Below are positions 24,670-31,713 of a stretch of DNA of 64,000 nucleotides, in pieces. The stretch comes from Streptomyces cinnabarinus. GTDB taxonomy: Bacteria > Actinomycetota > Actinomycetes > Streptomycetales > Streptomycetaceae. Position numbers and translations under genes: made by a program. Numbering within the stretch: position 1 is the first letter of the stretch; every line of letters starts with the position of its first letter. The notes under the pieces were generated by a model. The model made no database searches and had not been told where the DNA came from. It saw nothing but the letters and a program-made list of their open reading frames with translations. Location of the stretch: assembly GCF_027270315.1 (NCBI RefSeq), contig NZ_CP114413.1, positions 8,184,001-8,248,000 on the forward strand, read 5' to 3'.

Positions 24670-25278
24670 GTGATCCGGGTTCTTCTGGTGCACGACGAGT
24701 GTCTGGTCCGATCGGTCCTGGCGGACTGGTTGCGCCGGGAAGCGGACCTCGGGGTGTTCCACGCCCCGTGGCGCGGTGCCTCGGGCCGGGTGCGCAGTGT
24801 GCGGCCCGACGTCTGCGCGGCCGACCTGGAGTGCGCGGACACCTACGGCATACCCCCGCTGGGCGAGCTCGGCGCGCGGGTTCCCGGCGTGCCGCCGCCC
24901 CGGCTCCTGGTGCTGGCGAGCGCGAACCGGCCGGGGCTGCTGAAGGGAGCGGTGGAGGCGGGCGCGCTCGGCTACGTGGACAAGGAGGGCGCCCCCGAGC
25001 GCCTGGTGGAGGGGATCCGGCTGGTCGCCGAAGGGAAGCGGTTCGTCGACGACTCGCTGGGCTTCGGATTTCTCCGGGCCGCCGAGATGCCGCTGACCCG
25101 GCGCGAGCTGAGCGTGTTAGTCCTCGCCGCCGAGGGCGCCTCCGTCGCGGAGATCGCCGGGAGCCTGCACCTGTCCAACGGGACGGTGCGCAACTACATG
25201 GCGGCCATCACCCGCAAGACCGGGGCCCGCAACCGCATCGACGCGATCCGGATCTCGCAGGGCGAGGGCTGGCTGTGA
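24670..25278 (+). CDS. ramR: RamR/AmfR-type LuxR-family response regulator
   Basis: 202 residues from GTG 24670. The receiver domain has acidic Asp9/Glu10, phospho-acceptor Asp52 (AADLE) and Lys105 (GYVDKEG). The LuxR/NarL helix-turn-helix is at about 142-200 (LTRRELSVLVLAAEGASVAE). It sits convergent to the end of the ram operon with no sensor kinase beside it, as for RamR/AmfR, the activator of the ramCSAB/amfTSBA operon. Its 3' end is overlapped by 162 bases of the antiparallel ramB frame. The role in activating the operon is inferred from family and position. Confidence 0.87.
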   Translation: MIRVLLVHDECLVRSVLADWLRREADLGVFHAPWRGASGRVRSVRPDVCAADLECADTYGIPPLGELGARVPGVPPPRLLVLASANRPGLLKGAVEAGALGYVDKEGAPERLVEGIRLVAEGKRFVDDSLGFGFLRAAEMPLTRRELSVLVLAAEGASVAEIAGSLHLSNGTVRNYMAAITRKTGARNRIDAIRISQGEGWL

Positions 25279-26961
25279 GGGTACGGGCGCCCAGCCCCCC
25301 ACCAGGTCCCGGTAGAGCGCCGAGTGGCGCAGCAGCTCCTCGTGCGTGCCGAACGCCGTCGAGCGGCCGTCCATGGCCAGCACCCGGTCGGCGCGGCGGG
25401 CCGAGCTGATGCGGTGCGCGACCACCACCAGGGTGCCGCCGGGCCGCTCGGCGAAGGCCCGCTCCGCGCGCGCCTCGGCCCGCGGGTCCAGATGACAGGT
25501 CGCCTCGTCGAGCAGGACGAGCGGGGCGTACGACAGATAGGCCCGGGTCAGCGCCACGAGCTGCCGCTCCCCGGCGGACAGCGCCGCCGGATCGATCCTG
25601 GCGCCGGGCCCGCCGAGGGCCTCCATGAGCGGCAGCAGCCCCACCGCCCCGGTCGCCGCGAGCAGCTCCGCCTCGGGCACCGGATCGGGCCGCAGCATCC
25701 CGAGGTTCTCGGCGAGGGTGCCGGTGTGGACGTACGCCTGCTGGGGGATGAGGACCCGGCGTGCCGCGGCCCGGCGTCCCGGTACCGGGTGCCCGCAGAC
25801 CCGGATCACGCCCCGGTCCGGTTCCAGCAGTCCGGCGACCAGCGCGGTGAGCGTGGACTTGCCGATGCCGCTCGGGCCCACGACGGCCAGGTGCGCGCCC
25901 GCCGGGACGTCGAGGTCGAGGCGGTCGACGATGGGGGCCGCGCCGGGGCCGTAGGCGAAGGTGACGGAGGTGAGGGAGAGCGCCGGAGCACCCTGCGGAT
26001 CGGGTGCTTCCGTGACGGGTTCGGTGGCCTTCGGTTCGGTGTCGCGGAGCAGGCGCCGCAGGACCACGGCCAGCCGGGAGCCGCTGGTGCCCACGCCGTG
26101 CACGAGGTTGCGCAGGGCGGGCAGCAGGGACTGGGTGGTGTAGGCGAGCGCGCCGAGCAGGGCGCCCGGGGTGACGCCGTGGCCCAGCAGCCAGGGCGCG
26201 GCGGCGAGCAGCAGCACGATCGGCAGCTCGCCGCCGATCGTCAGGGAGACCACGCGCAGCACCCCCCACCGGGCGAGGGAGCACGCGGCGCGCTGCTCGG
26301 CGTCGATCCGTCGCTCGGTGCCGGTGGCGACCGGCTCTTCGGCCCCGGCCGCCGTGATGTCCCGCAGCCCGGGGCAGACGGCGCCGAACCGCTCCGCGAG
26401 CGCCTCGTCGGTGACGAGGAACGCCTCCTGACGACGGGCCAGCGGCCGCAGCGTCACCCCGAACAGCGCCACCCCGGCGAGCAGCGGCAGCCCCACGACC
26501 AGCAGCAGCGGCGGGGCGAGCGAGAACAGGCCGACCAGGGCGCCGGCCGCGGTGAACACGAACGAACGCGACACCAGCACCAGACCGGCGAAGGTGTCCC
26601 GCGCGATTTCGGCCTGCTGGGTGAGCCCCGACAGCGCCGCGGGATCACCTTCCCGGACCCCGCGGGCCACGACCCGCGACACCAGCCCGTCCCGGAGCGG
26701 TTCGACCAGCTCGGCCACCGCGGCGTACACCCGCGCCGTCCCGAACGCCCCGGCCAGCACCCCGAGCCCGGCCACGGACAGCCAGGCCAGACCGGTGCCG
26801 GTCCGTCCCGCCAGGAACCCCTCGTCCAGGGCCCGCGCGGGCGCGTACCCGGTGAGGAAGGTCTGCCCGGTCTCCAGCACCGACCAGCCGCCGAGCCGCG
26901 CCACGACCCGCCACCGGGCCCGCAGGAAGCGCATGCCCCGGAGCGGGAGCCCCTCGGTCAT
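25117..26961 (-). CDS. ramB: ABC transporter RamB-like, permease/ATPase
   Basis: A 614-residue fused ABC half-transporter: membrane domain about 10-320, ATPase about 350-565 with Walker A VGPSGIGKST, signature LSAGERQLVAL and Walker B LVLLDEATCHLD. It forms a pair with the upstream half-transporter (ATGA overlap) to export the SapB/AmfS-like peptide. The last ~52 codons (from about base 25278 down to 25117) run antisense through the 3' end of ramR, so the normal family end (near LYRDLVGGW) is extended by a tail without known function. Confidence 0.85.
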   Translation of the reverse strand: MTEGLPLRGMRFLRARWRVVARLGGWSVLETGQTFLTGYAPARALDEGFLAGRTGTGLAWLSVAGLGVLAGAFGTARVYAAVAELVEPLRDGLVSRVVARGVREGDPAALSGLTQQAEIARDTFAGLVLVSRSFVFTAAGALVGLFSLAPPLLLVVGLPLLAGVALFGVTLRPLARRQEAFLVTDEALAERFGAVCPGLRDITAAGAEEPVATGTERRIDAEQRAACSLARWGVLRVVSLTIGGELPIVLLLAAAPWLLGHGVTPGALLGALAYTTQSLLPALRNLVHGVGTSGSRLAVVLRRLLRDTEPKATEPVTEAPDPQGAPALSLTSVTFAYGPGAAPIVDRLDLDVPAGAHLAVVGPSGIGKSTLTALVAGLLEPDRGVIRVCGHPVPGRRAAARRVLIPQQAYVHTGTLAENLGMLRPDPVPEAELLAATGAVGLLPLMEALGGPGARIDPAALSAGERQLVALTRAYLSYAPLVLLDEATCHLDPRAEARAERAFAERPGGTLVVVAHRISSARRADRVLAMDGRSTAFGTHEELLRHSALYRDLVGGWAPVPSQPALALRDPDRVDAVAGPGLAGDGRHVVAHRPVGQVQAPGDLRDGGALGGED

Positions 26962-28661
26962 GGCCGCTCCTCGTCCGCGAAGTCCGCGGAGTCCGCGAAC
27001 ACCGCCCGGTACCCGGCGAGTTCCCACAGCCGCTCATGCGGACCGACCGCCCGGATCCGCCCGTCGTCCAGCCAGGCCACCGCGTCCGCGCGGGCCGCCG
27101 TGGCCGGCCGGTGGGCGATCAGCAGCCGGGTGCCGTCCCGGCCCGCGCCCACCAGGGACGCGGTGATCCGTGCCTCGGTCACCGTGTCGAGGCTGGACAG
27201 GGCGTCGTCGAGGATGAGCAGTCTGCCGCCGTGGGCGAACGCGCGGGCGAGACCCAGGCGCTGGGACTCCCCGCCGGAGCGCGGCGCGTCGGCGCAGCGG
27301 GTGGCGTAACCGGCGGGCAGCCGGCGCACGAACTCGTCCGCATGGGCCTTGCGGGCCGCGTCCCGGACCTCGGCGGGGGAGACGGGGACCGGGCCCAGGC
27401 CGATCTCCTCCTCCAGGGTGCCGCCCAGCAGGGCGGGGCGTTCGAAGGCGTGCCCGACCGCCGCGCGCAGCTCGGCGTGGGACAGCTCGCGCAGCGGCAC
27501 CCCGTCGAGCAGCACCTCCCCGGCGTCCGGGTCGGCGAGCCGCCCGGCGACCGCGGCCAGCAGGGACTTCCCGGCGCCGGAGCGGCCGACCACGGCGAGC
27601 GTGGTGCCGCCGGGCACGTCGAGATCGACGCCGTCGAGGACGGCCCGCCCGCCACGCCGGGCGGTCACCTGGCGCAGCTCCAGCCGGCCCGGGCCGGGCG
27701 GCAGCCGTCGGCGCCCGTAGGCGGGGGGCCGTTCGCCGAGGACTTCGCCGAGCCGTCCGGTCGCGGCCCGCGCGCGGGCGAGACTCGCGAGCTGTCCCAC
27801 CAGCACACCGACCCCCGTGGCCAGCACCGCGTACCGCGACGCGGCGAGCAGCTCACCGACCGTCAGCCGGTTGCGGGCGAGCAGGTAGCCCGCCACGGCG
27901 ACGACCGTGAGCTGGAGCAGCGGCGCCACGGCGGCGGACTGCCCGGCGGCCCGCCCCTGCACCCGCCACATACGGCGCCCGGCCGCGGACAGTTCGGGCA
28001 GCGGCCCGAGGATCCGCGCCGTCTCCCGCTCCGCCGTACCCGCGGCCTGGATGGTGCGGTGTCCGCCGACGGCTTCCGCGAGGGCTCCCGCGATCCGCCC
28101 CTGCACCTCCTGGTAGCGGGTCACGCAGTCGCGGGTGTCGCGGGTGAAGGCGCGCAGCAGCAGCGCGAGCACCGGCGCTCCGGCCAGCAGTACGGCCGTG
28201 AGCCACGGGTCGATCAGGGCGAGGGCCACACCGCCGCCGACGGGTCCGGCCAGCGCGGCGAGCAGGGCCGCGCGGGCGGCCGGCGCCGTACCGGCCTGCG
28301 CGGCGTTGCCGACCAGCCGGGCGACCAGGTCGCCGGAGCCGAAGCGCTCGGTGGCGCGCGGGCCCACGGCCAGGACATGACGGTTCAGATTCCGGCGCAG
28401 CCGGCCCGTGGTGCGGGCGTCCACCGTGCCGGCGAGCACGGTCTCCGCCGCGTCGAGCAGGGCGAGGAGCATCACCAGCGCGGCGCAGTACAGCACCCAG
28501 CGGGTCGCCGGGGCGTCGGCCAGCAGCAGGTCCAGGGTGCGGCCCAGCGCGGCGGGGAGCAGCAGCCCGGCGCCGGTGGCGGCCGTGCTCGCCAGGCACA
28601 GCGCCAGCCAGCGGACGGGGTCCGGGCCGGGCAGGCCGGGCCCGGTCGTGCGCGTGCTCAT
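26958..28661 (-). CDS. ramA: ABC transporter RamA-like, permease/ATPase
   Basis: A 567-residue ABC half-transporter. The membrane domain covers about 15-310. The ATPase has Walker A VGRSGAGKSL, signature SGGESQRLGLA and Walker B LLILDDALSSLD. ATG 28661 (MSTRTTGPGL) is preceded by GAGAGGG. Located directly after ramS with a strong hairpin between them, and overlapping ramB by 4 bases. Together RamA/RamB would export the mature lanthipeptide. They carry no C39 peptidase, so leader removal must be done by another protease, as for class III lanthipeptides. Confidence 0.87.
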   Translation of the reverse strand: MSTRTTGPGLPGPDPVRWLALCLASTAATGAGLLLPAALGRTLDLLLADAPATRWVLYCAALVMLLALLDAAETVLAGTVDARTTGRLRRNLNRHVLAVGPRATERFGSGDLVARLVGNAAQAGTAPAARAALLAALAGPVGGGVALALIDPWLTAVLLAGAPVLALLLRAFTRDTRDCVTRYQEVQGRIAGALAEAVGGHRTIQAAGTAERETARILGPLPELSAAGRRMWRVQGRAAGQSAAVAPLLQLTVVAVAGYLLARNRLTVGELLAASRYAVLATGVGVLVGQLASLARARAATGRLGEVLGERPPAYGRRRLPPGPGRLELRQVTARRGGRAVLDGVDLDVPGGTTLAVVGRSGAGKSLLAAVAGRLADPDAGEVLLDGVPLRELSHAELRAAVGHAFERPALLGGTLEEEIGLGPVPVSPAEVRDAARKAHADEFVRRLPAGYATRCADAPRSGGESQRLGLARAFAHGGRLLILDDALSSLDTVTEARITASLVGAGRDGTRLLIAHRPATAARADAVAWLDDGRIRAVGPHERLWELAGYRAVFADSADFADEERP

Positions 28662-28684
28662 GGGCGCCCTCTCGGTATGCGGGA

Positions 28685-28724
28685 CCCCGGGCGGCCCTCC
28701 CTCGCGGGAGCGGACCGCCCGGGG
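28685..28724 (-). terminator. hairpin between ramS and ramA
   Basis: CCCCGGGCGG (28685-28694) pairs perfectly with CCGCCCGGGG (28715-28724). Inside, CTCCC/GGGAG forms a second stem around TCGC. It lies 20 bases after the ramS stop, so it can terminate or protect most transcripts after ramC-ramS and reduce transporter expression. Confidence 0.7.
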
Positions 28725-28743
28725 CCGTGGACGCACGGTGCTG

Positions 28744-28860
28744 TCAGAGGCAGAGCGTGATGCTCGCCGCGCTCACGCACGACAGCAGGCTCAGGGTGCT
28801 CACCCCGCCGGTGCTGCTCTGCTCGTCGGACTCCATCGTCTGCAGGTCGAGAAGTGCCAT
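28744..28860 (-). CDS. ramS: SapB/AmfS-family class III lanthipeptide precursor
   Basis: A 38-residue peptide encoded by a short frame between the synthetase and transporter genes, with GGAAGGAAG before the ATG. The leader contains MALLDLQTMES, the LLDLQ box recognised by class III synthetases. The core carries two SxxSxxxC motifs, Ser21/Ser24/Cys28 and Ser30/Ser33/Cys37, as in RamS and AmfS, predicting two lanthionine or labionin rings. The core has no charged residue and is very hydrophobic, matching a surface-active morphogen that helps aerial hyphae leave the aqueous layer. Ring type cannot be read from sequence. Confidence 0.93.
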   Translation of the reverse strand: MALLDLQTMESDEQSSTGGVSTLSLLSCVSAASITLCL

Positions 28861-28919
28861 GTCGTCTTCCTTCCGTGGATGGTCGTCACCCGTGGGGACG
28901 GGGTGGGATCACGGCTCCG

Positions 28920-31526
28920 TCAGCTCGCGGAACCGCGCTGTGGGGGCCGCCCGAGCGGCGGCAGGAACGGCAGATGGGCACCGGTTCCGCTGTCGAGGGC
29001 CGCGCCGAGCGCGAGCAGGCACCCTGCCGTTCCGGTGCCCAGGTCCATCGACAGCCGCATCATCTGGTGTCCGGGAAAGGCCAGTTGGCCCTGGTAGGAC
29101 ATGGAGAGCCAGCCGAGCCCGGCGATCTGGTCGGCGAGCCGTTCCCGGCTCGCGCCGGGCGTGGTCGTGCGGGCGACGTGCAGGATCAGGCCGGCCCGGC
29201 CCTGGAGAAGGCCCGGCTGCACATAGAAGCGGCACGTCGCGGCGCTGAGGATGCCGGTCCTGGCCTGCTCCAACTCCTCGTCGGTGTCGGCGAGACGGGC
29301 GACGAGGTCGTCCAGGACCAGGCCGATGCCCGCGCTCCCCTCACCGAGGTAGGGCAGGGTCCGCCAGCCTTCGTCGACCTCCAGCGAGCCGTTCTCCCGT
29401 CGTGCGCAGCAGTCCAGATCCCGCCGCAGCGCCACCCTGGCCGCGTCCAGCAGCCGTGCCTCACCGGTGCGTTCGTACTGCCGCAGCAGGAACAGCGCGG
29501 GCCCGCTCGCCCCGCGCAGCAGCCCGGCCCGGCGCCGCCGCCGGGTGTCCGGCAGGGGCTCCGCGAGACGCTGTACGAGGAGGTCGGCCGCCTCGGCGGC
29601 CCGGGTCCGTAACTCCGGCTCGCCGGTCGTGTCCGCGAGGGCGCCCAGCACCAGGCCGAGGCCGGCCAGTCCGCCGTGCAGATCGGAGGAGAGGTTCTGC
29701 CACCGCTCGGCGAGGATCGACTCGACCAGGTCGAGGGCGCGCTGCCGGTGGCCGAGACGGTCCAGCACATGGGCGACGCCCGCGAGTCCGTCGTACAGCC
29801 CGAGCGGGGTGCCCCGCGGTGCCGGTGCGGTGCGGGCGAGGAGCCAGCGCTCGCCCTCCTCGTACCGTTCGGCGCCGACCGCGTCCAGCGCGTACAGCAC
29901 GCCGGCCGCGCCGTGCGCGAGCCCGAGGCCCCCGCCGTCGGAGAACTGGGTGATGTCGCCGGGGAAGAGCCGGTCGTCGCGGTCCGGGGTGGCCGAGGCG
30001 AGGATCGCCTTGACCATGGAGTCGCGGCTGAACGGCCAGTCGCCGGGTTCGACGAAGGAGCGGGGCGCCGCAGCAGGGGACTTGGTGTCCCGGGTGATCT
30101 CCGTGACCGCCTCCTCCAGGAACTCCCAGGGCACGTCCGGGAACTGACCGGCGATCACCTCCGCCAGATGGGCCGCCTTGCCCCGGTCGACCACGAACAG
30201 CGTCGTCACCGGCAGGAACAGGGCGATCCGCAGACAGGCCAGCGCGTAGCGGTCGACGTCGATGCCCGTGCGGTCCGGCGGGGCGAAGAAGCCGGGGTGG
30301 GCGACCACTTGGCGGCCCTGCTCGGTGACCGGGGCGGCGGCCTCGAAGTCGAGCAGGGACACCGACTCCTCGTCGGGCGCCACCATGATGTTGAAGACAT
30401 GCAGGTCGTTGAAGACGATGCCACGGGCGTGGACCGCGTGCACGGCCCGCTCCACGCCGCCGTAGATCTTCAGCGCCCACGCCGTGTACTCGGCCACGTC
30501 CCTTGGGTCGGGATCGGGGGTGAGCAGCGGATGCCGTTCGGCCAGGCAGGAGTTGAGCGGGCGCCCCGCCAGGAAGTCCAGCACCAGGAACCGGTGGTCG
30601 CCGAGCGTGAACCAGTCCCGCACCTCGGGCACCACCCCGGTCCCGGCCACCTGCTCCAGGGCCTGCTTCTCCCGCTCCAGCCGCGCTATCGCGTCCGCCC
30701 CGTCGGAGGCGAGCCCCGCGTGCGGCCGCCCCTCCTTCAGCACGACCCGGCTGCCGTCCCGGGTGTCGGTGCCCGCGTAGACCCCGCCGCCGTTGGAGAA
30801 GTGCAGCGCCTTCTCGATGCGGTACGGCAGCTCGCCCACCGTCGTGGTGTTGCGCGCCGCCAGCATCGGGGCGAGGAACGGCGGCAGCGTCACCCAGTGC
30901 GGGACCTGGAAGGACGGTGCCCGCCGGTCCGGCACCAGCTGACCCGCGCCGTCCCGCACCGCCGGCACCAGCGAGCCCCGCTCGTCGACGACGAACGTGC
31001 GTGCGAAAGCGCCGTACCGCACATACAGCGGACCCTCGCCCCAGCGCAGATCGGTCAGGATGTACGGCCCCTCGAAGCCCTCCAGGAGCTTGCCGAGCTC
31101 GCGCAGCACACAGTGCAGTTGCTCCTCGTCGGCCGGGTAGAGAGTGACGAACTTGCCGCTGCTGTCCCGGGCCGCGTACTTGGTGTTGCGCAGATGCAGC
31201 AGATGCGGGCCCGGCACGAACTTGAACGGGATACGGCGCGGCACGCAGTAGTCCCACACGATCCCCGCGATCCGCTCCGCGTTCGCCCGGGTGGCCGAGG
31301 CGTGGATCTTCCAGCCCTGGGCCGGTCCGGGCGCGGCGGCACCCTCGGGGCCGAGCGGCGTCAGGTTCAGCCAGTCGCCGACCCGTGCCGCGTCCCAGCC
31401 CGTCGGCACCGCACGCCGCGCCGCCTCGTACAGGGGCGCCGCCCGGCGCGCACCGGCGGACAGCCGGTCCGGCGTCTCGTAGAAGTGCCGGTCGGCGAGC
31501 GCGTACACCTCGTACCGCTGGTCCAT
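28920..31526 (-). CDS. ramC: class III lanthionine synthetase RamC/AmfT (LanKC)
   Basis: 868 residues: N-terminal lyase-like region (about 1-210), Ser/Thr-kinase-like domain (about 225-500; FNDLHVFNIMV and LLDFEAAAP are the catalytic and metal loops), and C-terminal LanC-like cyclase (about 520-868). The zinc-binding Cys/His residues of classical LanC (CHG, WCYG) are absent, as expected for class III enzymes. It phosphorylates and dehydrates Ser residues of the RamS core, then closes the rings. First gene of the leftward ram operon, with a very strong ribosome site (GGGGGAGG). ramS follows 59 bases later. Confidence 0.95.
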   Translation of the reverse strand: MDQRYEVYALADRHFYETPDRLSAGARRAAPLYEAARRAVPTGWDAARVGDWLNLTPLGPEGAAAPGPAQGWKIHASATRANAERIAGIVWDYCVPRRIPFKFVPGPHLLHLRNTKYAARDSSGKFVTLYPADEEQLHCVLRELGKLLEGFEGPYILTDLRWGEGPLYVRYGAFARTFVVDERGSLVPAVRDGAGQLVPDRRAPSFQVPHWVTLPPFLAPMLAARNTTTVGELPYRIEKALHFSNGGGVYAGTDTRDGSRVVLKEGRPHAGLASDGADAIARLEREKQALEQVAGTGVVPEVRDWFTLGDHRFLVLDFLAGRPLNSCLAERHPLLTPDPDPRDVAEYTAWALKIYGGVERAVHAVHARGIVFNDLHVFNIMVAPDEESVSLLDFEAAAPVTEQGRQVVAHPGFFAPPDRTGIDVDRYALACLRIALFLPVTTLFVVDRGKAAHLAEVIAGQFPDVPWEFLEEAVTEITRDTKSPAAAPRSFVEPGDWPFSRDSMVKAILASATPDRDDRLFPGDITQFSDGGGLGLAHGAAGVLYALDAVGAERYEEGERWLLARTAPAPRGTPLGLYDGLAGVAHVLDRLGHRQRALDLVESILAERWQNLSSDLHGGLAGLGLVLGALADTTGEPELRTRAAEAADLLVQRLAEPLPDTRRRRRAGLLRGASGPALFLLRQYERTGEARLLDAARVALRRDLDCCARRENGSLEVDEGWRTLPYLGEGSAGIGLVLDDLVARLADTDEELEQARTGILSAATCRFYVQPGLLQGRAGLILHVARTTTPGASRERLADQIAGLGWLSMSYQGQLAFPGHQMMRLSMDLGTGTAGCLLALGAALDSGTGAHLPFLPPLGRPPQRGSAS

Positions 31527-31596
31527 GCCTCCCCCTTCGTGGCCCGGAAACGAGCTTCCAGCGCGCCGACGGGGTGCGGACAGTCGTCGCTGTCAC

Positions 31597-31625
31597 GAGA
31601 CAGGTGTGCGGAACGCATGCGTCAA
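31597..31625 (-). promoter_or_regulatory. possible ramC promoter
   Basis: On the minus strand a TTGACG hexamer (complement of 31620-31625) is followed 17 bases later by TGTCTC (complement of 31597-31602), about 70 bases before the ramC ATG, in the divergent gap with the phosphatase gene. The -10 is poor, which would fit a promoter that needs the RamR activator. Tentative. Confidence 0.35.
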
Positions 31626-31713
31626 GATCTGTTCGGTGAGTTTCGAGCGCGGCCTGCACAGAGACTCCATCGAACGCGCACAGGGGCTGCGCCGGTGTCT
31701 CATAAGCGCTGTA

